The position numbers and the translations under genes were made by a program. A DNA stretch of 64,000 nucleotides from Corylus avellana (taxonomy: Eukaryota; Streptophyta; Magnoliopsida; Fagales; Betulaceae), in NCBI RefSeq assembly GCF_901000735.1, contig NC_081544.1:16869980-16933979 (forward strand). Direction: 5' to 3'. How positions within the stretch are numbered: the first letter of the stretch is position 1; every line of letters starts with the position of its first letter. Below are positions 33,119-43,158 of this stretch, one piece after another. The notes below the pieces were generated by a model that was given only the letters and a program-made list of their open reading frames with translations, was not told the DNA's origin and ran no database searches.

Positions 33119-34714
33119 TTAATTACAATCCCACCATTTGGTTTCATAGAACGTCCTCCTTTTCAGACGTCCTTTTTTTGCTACATCCTCCACCCCTCCA
33201 TTATCTTCCCTCATCTTTCTTTTGCCAAGACTGTCCCCACTATACCCACCATTGAGCTGCATCCGTTCAGTGTGTTGCCAAGTATCATCACTGACTCGTC
33301 GTGTAATATGAGTTTCATCAACAATAGCATTTTTCATTTTTTCTTCCACCTCTGCCAGGGTAAAAAAATTATTACCCGACTGGGATCTTTTTACATTTTC
33401 TCCAGCTCCCTTCCCCCCTGCCGAGTTACCATTCTGCCCCCTTCTCTCCGCAAGCTCTTCAATATGCGCTTCCTTGTGTGCCAGCTCAGCCATAAATTCC
33501 ATTAAATGTTCCGGATCCTGGCTATTAATATGCACGCACTCCTTTCCTTGTCTGCTCTCTCGTGGCTCTTTGGTTGGGAGATTCTCTTTTATTTCTTTTT
33601 GTGATTCAGTTCCCCTGCTGCCGCCTATCACACCATCCTGCCTTTTATCTCTTTCCTGATTTTCAGGAATCAGATTTCCAACCTTCTCGCCTCCAGCTGG
33701 CCTGGTCGGTTTTCCTTGGAATGGAAAGTTTGACTCCATGGTTCTTTCCATTGATGGCCGCCTCCCTCTCTCCACCGATTCGGGATTCTCGCCGCCCCCT
33801 TCACGGTTCACCACCGGACTGCTATTCTTTTTCCTTGTCCTGCTCGGGGAATGTCGGTGACCCGACTCATATCTTCCATAGCCTCCTCTGTTATCCCGCC
33901 TTGTTGGAGGATCATCTCTTTTTTCTGGTTCCAGTCCAAGCCGACTACCAAAAGCCCTCTTCGGAGAAGCCGCTCTAAGCCATTGTCCGAATTCAATTAG
34001 GGCGTTTTGTTTTCAAGCTTCATTCCTCACTGGACATCCTGTGACCCCATGTTTAATCCTACCACATCGGAAACAATACTTGGGGAGTCGTTCATATTGA
34101 AAAGAAATCAACATGGTCGACCCATTGATTTTGATTGTACGCCCTCTCATTAGTGGTTTGTTCAAATCTAGATTGATTTTGACTCTCAGACATTCTCCCC
34201 AGCCCGTTCCGCCTTCGTCCACATCCACCTCTTCAACTTGCCCTATTGCTGATCCAATCTGATGGCCAACAGTAAGACTCATGCAGGCCAGGGGGAGGTG
34301 TTGCATACGGACCCAAAATGCAGTTCGATCGAACCGGTATTTTGCTGGAGGTGTTAAACCATCGTAGTCCTCAATTGCAAACAGACTACCTTCAAAAACC
34401 CATGGTCGCCCCTCCAACACTCTTTTCTTATCTCTCTCATTCAAAAAATCCACCAGAAAAAGATTATCTCCTAAGACTTTGAGAGAGGGTGTACCTGACA
34501 GCTTCCAAATCTTCATCAGTGTGGATTTAATAGTCTCCTTCCCCACCAGATGATCTGCGATTAATTTCCCCACCACACAGTTCTTCCCTCTCTTTGTCCC
34601 CTCCTCCCACGCATTACTCTGGATTTCGATTTCTGTTCCCTCCACTTCCGAAAGAGAAAAATTTTGCCACATCCGGCTGAGATCATCCTCCATCTGTGCT
34701 TCCTCCATCGTCAA
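33119..34714 (-). pseudogene. LINE ORF1 (DUF4283, CCHC zinc knuckle)
   Basis: It starts at 34714 and reads IADHLVGKETIKSTLMKIWK, VDFLNERDKKRVLEGRPWVF, FWVRMQHLPLACMS and GWGECLRVKINLDLNKPLMR, then YERLPKYCFRCGRIKHGVTG with C. This is DUF4283 followed by a CX2CX4HX4C knuckle. A stop after VRNEA (34013) is followed in frame or near-frame by a basic, low-complexity C-terminal tail (33119-33996), as in other plant LINE ORF1 proteins, which bind RNA. The tail ends about 55 bases before ORF2 (33064). Confidence 0.85.
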
Positions 34715-34889
34715 TACTCCAACAAATTAATCCCACGACTGTATCTGGAACAGACAGCTTGGGAAACAATCCTTCTCCCCTAGGTTGTTAGACACCTAGA
34801 GAGAAAACTCCGGAGAGGTCCATAGATGTTACAGATTGCTACAACAATAAATTTGGTGGGAGTTGATGCAAGAAAGTGGTGACCAAAGA

Positions 34890-35310
34890 AAAAAAAAAAA
34901 ACGAGGCCAAGTTGCCCATATTGTTTTGGCCCTTTGTTGGCTTAGTTTATTTAGTTTTTTGTTGGTCATTTGTTAACCTAAACCTATTTTTGGCCCTTTG
35001 TTGGTCCAGTTTATTTGGCATTTGTGGTATTGTTTAAAACCTAAGCCCATTTCAGTCTATTGCTAGACCTATTTTTGGCCATATGTTGGCTCAGTTTATT
35101 TAGCATGTGGTATTGTTTAAAACATAGGCCCATTTTAGCCCATAGTTAGCTCTCATATATGACCAATAATTGGCCTATTTCTTTACGCTCTTTGTCATAA
35201 TGTTTAAAACATAGGCCCATTTTAAGCCCATAGTTTGCTTCATTTAAACCATTTGTTGGCTTTCATCTTGGCCCATAGTTGGCCTTGTTTTGAAGATTCT
35301 CAGCCTATTG
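34890..35310. repeat. imperfect tandem repeats (GGCCCATTTTAGCCCATAG type)
   Basis: About five diverged units contain TTTTGGCCCTTTGTTGG, CAGTTTATTTAGCAT, TGGTATTGTTTAAAAC and AGGCCCATTTTAGCCCATAG, with a period of roughly 80-110 bases. They resemble the tandem repeat fields just upstream of retrotransposon polypurine tracts. No ORF. Confidence 0.55.
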
Positions 35311-35379
35311 TTGTAAAATGCCTAACTACCTTTGCCGCGGATCGTTGTCAACTTATTTCAGACTTAAGATTTCAGAATC

Positions 35380-35550
35380 TTCCATATTGAGTTTGAGGGG
35401 ATGTTAGAATATATTGTGTGAGATTTGATATTATGAGAATATATTAGCATTGATTGTAATTGATAAAATCATATTCGAAATATTCAATTATGAATGCGTG
35501 GTACTCTCCTATTGTTCATCATTTTGTATTCTCTCTGCATCCCTCTAAAT
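35380..35550 (+). repeat. possible copia 3' LTR start
   Basis: TTGAGTTTGAGGGGA (35389-35403) looks like a copia polypurine tract and is followed by TGTTAGAATATATTGTGTG. CTAAATATAGACC near 35546 may be its TATA box. The LTR is interrupted by the SINE at 35566 and its 3' end is not clear. Confidence 0.4.
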
Positions 35551-35565
35551 ATAGACCATTAATGT

Positions 35566-35680
35566 CTACAAGGAGTAGCTTAATAGGCTGGAAATTACGC
35601 ATCATAAAGCGGAGGTCTTTAGTTCGAATCTTCTTTCCCCTCTTGTGTGGACATGTTAAAAAACAAAACAAAACAAAATA
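35566..35680 (+). mobile_element. tRNA-derived SINE, copy 1
   Basis: An A box TAGCTTAATAGG (35576-35587) and B box AGTTCGAATCT (35621-35631), then CTTGTGTGGACATGTTAAA and an A-rich tail (35658-35680). Flanks TAGACCATTAATGT (35552-35565) and TGGACTATTAATTT (35681-35694) match in 11 of 14 bases, a decayed target duplication. It is the same family as the SINE at 38622. Confidence 0.75.
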
Positions 35681-37306
35681 TGGACTATTAATTTGTATTC
35701 TAAAATTATGAAGTGAATAAGTGCGTAATGTAGCTTTATCATGTGGATGTTAATTATAGACTCAACCACGAAAAATCACTTGTGTCTATTTTATTTTATT
35801 TTCACTATTATCATATTTTTCCTTTTGATTATTAATTTCTTCAGAACAAGTAGCACTTGCTTTGTGACTGCAACTTTGCCTACTCCTAGGATTCCGAGGG
35901 AAAAAATAATCTAAACAATAAAGTTTAATAATTTTTTTTTAACTCTTTCCTATTTTAAGTATAGAAATAACACTAAATATTACGATCAGAAAATATATCA
36001 TAGAGATAGCTTCTTTAACGTAAGTACACATAATAAAATCACTAATTAAGACAAATATATATATCATCAATTATTTTTAAAAACCTAAATTAATAAAAAA
36101 AAATTATATATTTAATCATCTCATTTATGTTTCAACAATTGTACTAAAATACTTTGAATCTTTTTCTCATTTTTTTAACATCTCATCTTACAAATTCAAT
36201 AAATTAATGATTAGATTTGTAAACTCATGTGAACCTCACACAAATTCAATAGTGGATTCATCCATTCACTATGAAAATTGTTAAAAAATAGTTGAAAAAT
36301 AAATGAATTCTATCATTTATCTTTATAAAATGCTGAAAAATTAGAATATATATGTTGGTTGATAAACATAATTAATAAGCGTTCACATCTAGGCATCCAT
36401 CTAGATCAAAAGCAGTTTTGACAAGTAGTTGCTAAAAAACTCAGACTTCTTTAAAGAAATTTGAGCTGGCAATTGGAAAGAGTAGTGTAAATTCTTGCAG
36501 TCGATACAATATTTTTATTTAGAGTATCTCTCTTCAATCTAGGCCTTTGAAAATAAGCAAAACAAGAAGACCTTCTAGAGAAAAATAATCACTCCCAGGG
36601 CCAATTGGATTATCCAAGCAATTTGAGCAATCATTCTTTCATTTTCTCAAAATAATTTAGACAAGTAATCAATAGAGTAAGCTTACTTTTTCTTTTTTTT
36701 TGTTTTACCTTTTGCTACCAAAGAGGAACGACCAGAACAAAACTTGTGAATTCTCATAGGAGAATGTTTTCGTCGTTGCTTAGACGTTTTGGAATATATA
36801 TATAATTTATTATTATTATTATTTTTTGTGTGTATAATAATTATTAATGCATCTTGATCCCCATCCCATCCCTTCTTACCCAATAGTATATATTTCATTG
36901 CTGAATTTAAGGCTTACTCTAAGCCGAATTTTTTCCAAAAGGCAAATCTAAACGGTCAAGATCTACGAGCCTGTGGGCCATTTTGTGTCAAGCTAAAATG
37001 TTGACCACCACCCTAAATGTATAATAAAACAGGTTGTACTTGCACCACATGTCCGCTTATGGTGAGCTGTCTTTGGAAGATAGGGATCTAATTAAAGTAT
37101 TTAATTGTTTAAATTGGTAGTAATTTAAATGGTTAATATGAGAGAGTTGATGTGAAATTTAATTATTCCGAAAAAAATTTAGTTGTCCAACCATTTAACT
37201 AGACAATTGAATTCTACATAAGTTCTCTCACAATAATTTACTACTTAAATTGCTAGCAATTCGAATTACTGTGTATCATAATCCATTTTTGCATAGCAAT
37301 GGACAT

Positions 37307-37617
37307 CACTACAAAAATATTGGATTTTAATGACTCCCATATAATGATGTTTTTTTGCCCAACAAATATCATTATTAAGTTAGTGACGATTAAATAATGA
37401 CTTTTTCAAAATGGGAAAAAGTGAAAATACTAGAAAAGGGGCTAGTGTCGTTTGAAAAGTGGAAACGGCATTATTTGATGCCATTTTCAGCAAAACGGCA
37501 CCTTTTAAAAGGTGTGGTTTGAACAATGCACAACACCTTCTAAAAATTGTCGTTTTGCACTATTTAAAAGTCATCACCCTTTAAAAAATTATAAAAAAAT
37601 AATAATAATTTTTACCA

Positions 37618-37667
<50 letters not shown>

Positions 37668-38316
37668 TATCATAAATATATATATATTTATAATAAATAT
37701 TTAAATGTTTTGAAATAAAATTTAAACTAAAAAAAATTAGAAGGGTGGCTGCCGGCGTTGGGGTGGGCCACCCTCGGCCTCACAGGTGGCCCACGAGCCA
37801 CTCAAGAGGTGGCCGAGCCACTCATGGCCACCTCTGAGGTGGCTCGCGGGCCACCCCTTTCCCCCAGGTGTGGACCGTGTGGTTGCCGGCCGGTTCCAAA
37901 CCAGCAGCCACTTGTGTTTTTATATATGTATTTTTTTTAAAAGAAAGTCATATTTGTGTTCATTGAAAGTGAAACTTTTTTGAAGTTTTTGGGTGTGGGG
38001 GTTGTTTTAACACAAATTCTGAGCGCCAATATTATTAAATTTTGATACATTGCACTATTCATGGATCACTATTCCCGCCAAAATAGTGATGCGTAAATAG
38101 TAACAACTATTTACGAGTCACTAATCATGCATGAATAGTGACTCATGAATAATGGTTACTATTGAAACGTCACTATTTTATGAATGGTGACATTTGAATA
38201 GTTAAAAAGTTGAATGGTAACATTTGAGTATTCAAAAAGTCACAATTTAATTAGTGACATTTAAAAAAAAAAATGTCACTATTCAAATGTCATTAAATAT
38301 GAAAATTTTTGTAGTG
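37307..38316. mobile_element. CACTA-type MITE
   Basis: Ends CACTACAAAAATATTGGA and, at the right, ATTTTTGTAGTG; flanks CAT and AAT agree with a 3-bp duplication with one change. The empty site is preserved in the duplicate at 44390-44405. The interior has paired blocks (CAAATGTCACTATT, AATAGTGACTC-type motifs near the right end), a (TA)n run at 37622-37662 and a GC-rich patch (37741-37905). No transposase coding. Its terminal 18 bases equal the terminus at 23267. Confidence 0.8.
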
Positions 38317-38621
38317 AATCTAGAATACTTCCTAAAGCAAAAAAACAAGTAAAACTTGATTAGAAAGGGGGCTTTTGAAATTTAGAATCAGACAAAAATG
38401 CACACATCGAGTTGCACGATTAAGACCCACCCCTCACCACTCCATGCATTGATTTCGGTACATAGTTCTCACTTGATCACTTGGACTAATCAAATGGAAG
38501 CTTCCGGTAGACCACCTTCTTTCTTTTTTTCTTTTATTTAAATCAAAGTGAGAGAGGAGGAAAAAGGGTTGGATAGACCACCTTATTGTTGAAAGGAAGA
38601 GTATCAATTATAGCTTTGATT

Positions 38622-38743
38622 GTCCTCAAGGGGTAGCTCAATTCGCTATGAACCACGGGCCCATGCCTCATTAAGCGGTAGTCACTAGCTTGAATCTCCC
38701 TCCCCCTTCCCTTGTGTGGACATGTTAAAAAAAAAAAAAAAAA
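38622..38743 (+). mobile_element. tRNA-derived SINE, copy 2
   Basis: A box TAGCTCAATTCG (38634-38645), B box AGCTTGAATCT (38687-38697), CTTGTGTGGACATGTTAAA and a poly-A tail of about 19. The target duplication is AATTATAGCTTTGATT (38606-38621) and AATTACAGCTTTGATT (38744-38759), 15 of 16. The duplicate segment near 44764-44780 has the site without the SINE. Confidence 0.85.
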
Positions 38744-39105
38744 AATTACAGCTTTGATTTTAAAGAATTGTTGCATGGATTATATACCAAAAAAATCATA
38801 TGGAATAATTTTACTCCAAAAGAGAAAGATATAGAACAGCATAACACTTATTCCTTGCTTACATTTTACATTTTACATATTAATTACTGTTGAAGTAACT
38901 TCGTTACTGAATTTGTATTTATACACAGAAACGCCCAAATAGATTCTAATTAAAAATTAAGAATAATGAAATCATATATTTAATGAGTATTAGACCTTGT
39001 CACAAATATTTCTATGGTATATATATATATATATATATATATATAACATTACTCATCCATCTAATTAAGTTGATTTGTCTTTATATTTTAAGTCTATGTT
39101 TTTTC

Positions 39106-40417
39106 CTCTTTTGCAGGACCTTGAGTATACTTTGGAATGGATGGACTCTCCGTTAGGGATGAATATGAGAACGGTAGAAAACAATTAAGGTTTTTTTTTT
39201 TTTTTAAATAAGAATGGCGAAAAATGGACTTTTGCCCCAATACCATCATTTTAATTTTCCACTACCACCAAAAACGCTGTCCACTGCCACCAAAAACGCA
39301 ACAAATATTTTCCTAGTGTTTTTATGCTAGAGCCTTAGGCATCGAGAAAGCAACGCCGACAAAGCAACACCAACTGTTTTAAAGGTTCGATTCGGCAGGG
39401 CCGGTTATTATTTATATATATAAAAAAAATTAATTCTCAACATTCTTTTCTTTTTGTAAAGCAAAATTTTTTCATTTTTTCATGTAAAACATAAAACTGA
39501 CATAACATACTATAACTTACAAGATCTTAACTATCATGAATTTCATAATAAATTAATAAAATAAACATACTAGAATTTATTGCTTTTTTTAATTCTTCTT
39601 TGAAAATATAAACACCAGAAATTGATTTCTCTCGCTTGGCCCACTTAAGGTAAATGAAGATGATGAAAATTGCGTATATTTATAGGAGAAAGAGAGGACC
39701 GATTTCCTTTATTCCTTTATAACTCAACTTCTCATCAAAGTAAGAGTTAATTCAATAGGAAACTATTTCTCTTAATTAATTAACCAACAATTTATTAAGG
39801 ATTATGATTAAATAATCTCATAACTTAAAGAGTCTAATAAATACTCATATGTGCCATATCATGTGAGACATTAAATTCTTACATTCCATACTAAACATTC
39901 TTATTTTTTTCCATTAAATAAAATTATAAGCCACTAAATACTAATTATTCAATGCCAAACATCTAGAAAGTGCCCCCCAACAGAAATCCTGGCGTTTTGA
40001 GAAAACAATAAAGAAACTGCCTACAAAAACATTTAACAGTTGACCACCTTTTGTGTCAAACATTTGATTTTTCGGGGGGCGGAGGGGCATTTGATCAATT
40101 CTACTCCAAAACAGCGTGGTGTTCCCATTTTACCATTTCAATTCAACGGTTGATCGAATATTCAAAACCAGTCGTCTCCCCCAACGTTCTTTGTGTTTTT
40201 CTTTCTCAAATTAAATTAAATTATTCATGGGTTTGAATGTTGAATCGCGTGCTTATGACATGACCAGCACACACATGTATGTATATATATATATATATAC
40301 ACACAACCCAACCAACTTTCATTCATATCATTAACAAAAACCACAACGACACAAACACGCATTCTTTGTTCTCCCTTTTAGTGTTGTTTCATTCAAACTT
40401 GTACCAACTACCAAACT
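39106..40417. other. intergenic region 5' of the U-box gene
   Basis: AT-rich with no ORF of note. TTTTGCAGGACCTTGAG (39112-39128) looks like a splice acceptor followed by a short open stretch, but no exon family is recognised. Polypyrimidine and T runs occur at 39191-39205. The 150 bases before the ATG are CA-rich, as in plant 5' leaders. Confidence 0.5.
40277..40304 (+). promoter_or_regulatory. TA-rich element, possible core promoter of the U-box gene
   Basis: GTATGTATATATATATATATATAC lies 115-140 bases upstream of the ATG at 40418, followed by a CA-rich leader (ACACAACCCAACCAAC). It is a plausible TATA region, but a simple TA repeat cannot be excluded. Confidence 0.35.
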
Positions 40418-41746
40418 ATGATGATTTCCTCGTGGAGAAGGCGTAGAGCTGCCCGCTCCGCCATCAAGGGGCAGCAACGGGTTAAGATTGGAGACATGGA
40501 GTTGACGCTACCGGTCCATTTCCAATGCCCGATATCTCTGGACCTGATGAAAGATCCGGTGACGTTGTCCACCGGGATTACGTACGACCGCGAGAGCATC
40601 GAGACGTGGATTGAGGCCGGGAACCTGAGCTGCCCCATTACCAACCAGGCATTGACCAGCCCTGAGCTCGTACCAAATCATACCATAAGGAAGATGATAC
40701 AAGACTGGTGCGTTGACAACAAATCCTACGGCATTGAGAGGATTCCCACGCCGAGAATTCCGGTAAGTTCGGCTGAGGTTTCAGAAATTCTTTCCAAGAT
40801 TACGACGGCAAGTCAACGCGACGATCATGTTCGGTGCCGGGAGTTGGTGGAGAAAATCAAGGCATTGGGGAAGGAGAAAGAGCGCAACAAGCGGTGCATT
40901 GTGGCAAATAAGACCGGAAGTGTCTTGTCGGCTGCGTTCGACACATTTTCAAGGGCGTCTTTCGACAGAAATGTTCCGGTCTTGGAGGAAATCTTGTCGG
41001 CTTTAACCCTTCTTTTCCCTCTCGATGCAGAGGCCAAGTCTTATCTTGGATCGGCTGCTTCGTTGCATTGCATGGTATGGTTTTTGAAGGGTGGAGATTT
41101 GTCAGGGAGAAGAAACGCGGTTCTGGCGTTAAAAGAGGTCATCTCATCGGACGATCACCGTCGAACAGACGCATTAGCGGAGGTTGAAGGAGCTTTAGAG
41201 GCAATAGTGAAGCTAATAAAAGAGCCCATTTGCCCTGCCACCACAAAAGCTTCATTGATGGTCATATATCGCATGGTTAATTCCTCGTACGCAAAAGAAA
41301 ACATCATAGAAAGATTTGTCGACATGGGGTTGGTCTCTTTGCTGCTAGAAATCCTTGTTGGAACCGAACGAAGCATGTGCGAGAAGGCGCTGGGCGTTCT
41401 GGACGACGTATGCGGAAGTGACAAAGGGAGAGAAAAGGCCTACAATCATGCTTTGACGATGCCAGTTGTAGTAAAGAAGCTTTTGCGCGTATCCGATTTT
41501 GCGACCGAGTTTTCGGTCTCCATCCTCTGGAAGCTCTGCAAGAATGAAAAGAGGGAAGAGGGAGGAGTTGTGGTTGAAGCACTTGGAGTAGGTGCGTTTC
41601 AGAAGCTGCTGTTGCTCTTACAGGTTGGTTGTGCAGAGAGAACAAAGGAGAAGGCCACCAAGTTGTTGAAATTGTTAAATCTTCATAGGAATAGGCTGGA
41701 GTGTATTGATTCTACCGATTTTAAGGATCTCAAGAGGCCCTTTTGA
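40418..41746 (+). CDS. PUB21: U-box E3 ubiquitin ligase, PUB20/21-like
   Basis: An intact single-exon gene of 442 residues. The U-box is at residues 33-100: PVHFQCPISLDLMKDPVTLS, TGITYDRESIETWI, SCPITNQAL and PNHTIRKMIQDWC. Residues 110-430 are helical ARM-like repeats (for example ALKEVISSDDHRRTDALAEV). A short basic N-terminus (SWRRRRAARS) precedes the U-box. Length and layout match the plant PUB20-PUB24 group (about 430-450 residues, U-box plus ARM, intronless). In the family the U-box recruits E2-ubiquitin and the ARM part binds substrates; several members dampen stress and immune signalling. The start ATG is followed at once by a second ATG (40421). No stops or frameshifts. It is the only apparently functional host gene here. 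Assignment to PUB21 rather than PUB20 or PUB22-24 is uncertain. Confidence 0.93.
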   Translation: MMISSWRRRRAARSAIKGQQRVKIGDMELTLPVHFQCPISLDLMKDPVTLSTGITYDRESIETWIEAGNLSCPITNQALTSPELVPNHTIRKMIQDWCVDNKSYGIERIPTPRIPVSSAEVSEILSKITTASQRDDHVRCRELVEKIKALGKEKERNKRCIVANKTGSVLSAAFDTFSRASFDRNVPVLEEILSALTLLFPLDAEAKSYLGSAASLHCMVWFLKGGDLSGRRNAVLALKEVISSDDHRRTDALAEVEGALEAIVKLIKEPICPATTKASLMVIYRMVNSSYAKENIIERFVDMGLVSLLLEILVGTERSMCEKALGVLDDVCGSDKGREKAYNHALTMPVVVKKLLRVSDFATEFSVSILWKLCKNEKREEGGVVVEALGVGAFQKLLLLLQVGCAERTKEKATKLLKLLNLHRNRLECIDSTDFKDLKRPF

Positions 41747-43039
41747 TTCGAGGCCTACCAATTTTGAAGTACAAAAATATATCGGGGAAATACTCATTAT
41801 TCACAGTTCGATCGATGTACAAAAATACAAAATCCTTGATAACTATTTCAGAAAATATTACTGAAGTTTCGAATGTCTTGCTAGCTTGTGAGTTGTGCTC
41901 TACCCTTTTTTTAAAAAAGAAAAAATCGATGATCGAGGTAAAATGGCTTGAGATGCCTTAATTTGTTTGAGGAGTTATAATTTTTATTCTCCAAAATAAA
42001 TTACTGTTATTGATATGTTTTAGACGGTAATTATTGGATCATATATAAATTGCAAAATTTTGTAATTTAAGATGATAAGACCTTCTGTTTGAATCGTAAT
42101 TTTGTATAATTGCATTATATATACATCAGGGTAAATAATAATATGGAATGAAAAAGAGAGAGACCAAGAAAGAGAGTCGAGACACGAATTTATGTGGTTT
42201 GGTAACGCACGTACGTGACTACGTCCACAGAGAGTACTGCTATATTTTACTATATGATTCAGGGTTATAATATAACATATATATAGAAAAACCCTAATTA
42301 TATTGATGTATTTTAGAAAACCCTAAAATACCTCGTATCGTATCATTGGGGTGTTGCCCATGCACCCCCACAACCTAATCGTCCCCCCGCAAACTTAATT
42401 ATGCCCATGGACTAAAGTAGACTCCTGCTCCATCAACAGAACGTCGCTTCGCTCTGTTTACTTGGCCAACGTACTACTGATATTCTAATATTACTCTCTA
42501 TGCTTGAGAAAATATGAACCACTAATTCTAACAATTTTCTTTAAATTAAATATTTTATGTTTAATTGAAAAGAAAAAATATTGATTCATTGATGCCAATT
42601 GTCGTAATATTCAAGAAGCATATATAGAATCTTATCAATTCCATCACAACCTATCGTGAGCAATTTAGTTTCACATATTCTTTTTCAAAGTTTTGTTTTG
42701 ATTCCTTACTAAAACAATCTATATCATATATGACAAATTTGATCACCAAGTCAAGCTACATATAGCTCGACTGTCGTAAGGCTTGTCTGCTACTTTGAAC
42801 TGTATAAGATATGCTACATATTTGACCATCTATTAGCTAGGGTGGAAAAAAAGAAGATGGAAAGATTCAGAGGATTTTGTGGAAAACTTTTGCCGATGTT
42901 TCAAAGGACCTTATTATCCTCATTTGATCAACAGCTCCTTTTGTGTTCACATGGCAATCAATTATATTGCATGACAATTTTGTGTTGCTTAATTTAACTA
43001 GTAAAATAAAATGATGCAACATAGATAGGTACATAGCTC
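41747..43039. other. intergenic region 3' of the U-box gene
   Basis: No gene. 42125-42480 contains CACGAATTTATGTGGTTTGG and CGTACGTGACTACGTCCACAG, a phrase I associate with LTR-derived repeats in plants. It probably marks an old LTR fragment, but no ends or target duplication can be defined. The remainder is AT-rich. Confidence 0.4.
41995..42000 (+). terminator. candidate polyadenylation signal of the U-box gene
   Basis: AATAAA lies about 250 bases after the stop codon, in a T-rich 3' region. Plausible, but not decisive in plants. Confidence 0.35.
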
Positions 43040-43108
43040 AGTACTAGCGCAAGTTGCTCCTGGGATTCTAAGGGGAAAACTAATCTCCTGGGATTCTAAG
43101 AGGGAAAG

Positions 43109-43111
<3 letters not shown>

Positions 43112-43158
<47 letters not shown>
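43112..43158. repeat. (CT)n followed by (TA)n microsatellite
   Basis: About 15 CT units, then about 8 TA units, inside duplication copy 2. The same position in copy 1 (about 35905-35940) lacks the CT run. Confidence 0.9.

Larger units (their letters stand above)
29266..34849 (-). mobile_element. LINE (plant L1-type), near full length
   Basis: Minus-strand LINE with a poly-A tail (T run 29266-29278 on the plus strand) and a 15-bp target duplication AATTTGGTGGGAGTT at 29251-29265 and 34850-34864. It encodes ORF1 (DUF4283 plus zinc knuckle) and ORF2 (endonuclease, reverse transcriptase, zf-RVT). The length of 5.6 kb and intact duplication suggest a full-length insertion. Several stops and frameshifts in ORF2 indicate an old, inactive copy. 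Confidence 0.92.
35871..39105. repeat. segmental duplication, copy 1
   Basis: Collinear with 43040-46085 at ~80-90% over many blocks: CTTTAAAGAAATTTGAGCTGGCAATTGG (36450 / 43368), GACAAGTAATCAATAGAGTAAGC (36660 / 43628), AAGATCTACGAGCC (36958 / 43962) and AAGACCCACCCCTCACCACTCCATGC (38423 / 44601). It also shares AAGAGAAAGATATAGAACAG (38820 / 45724). Copy 1 alone contains the CACTA MITE and the SINE. No gene is seen inside. It lies upstream of the U-box gene. Confidence 0.85.

Noticed and set aside
35571..35640. A functional tRNA gene from the A/B boxes
   Set aside because: No cloverleaf acceptor pairing; A-tail and target duplications show a SINE.
39112..39190. Exon after TTTTGCAG (DLEYTLEWMDSP)
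   Set aside because: A single short open stretch without flanking exons or recognised domain; noted only as a possible decayed exon.
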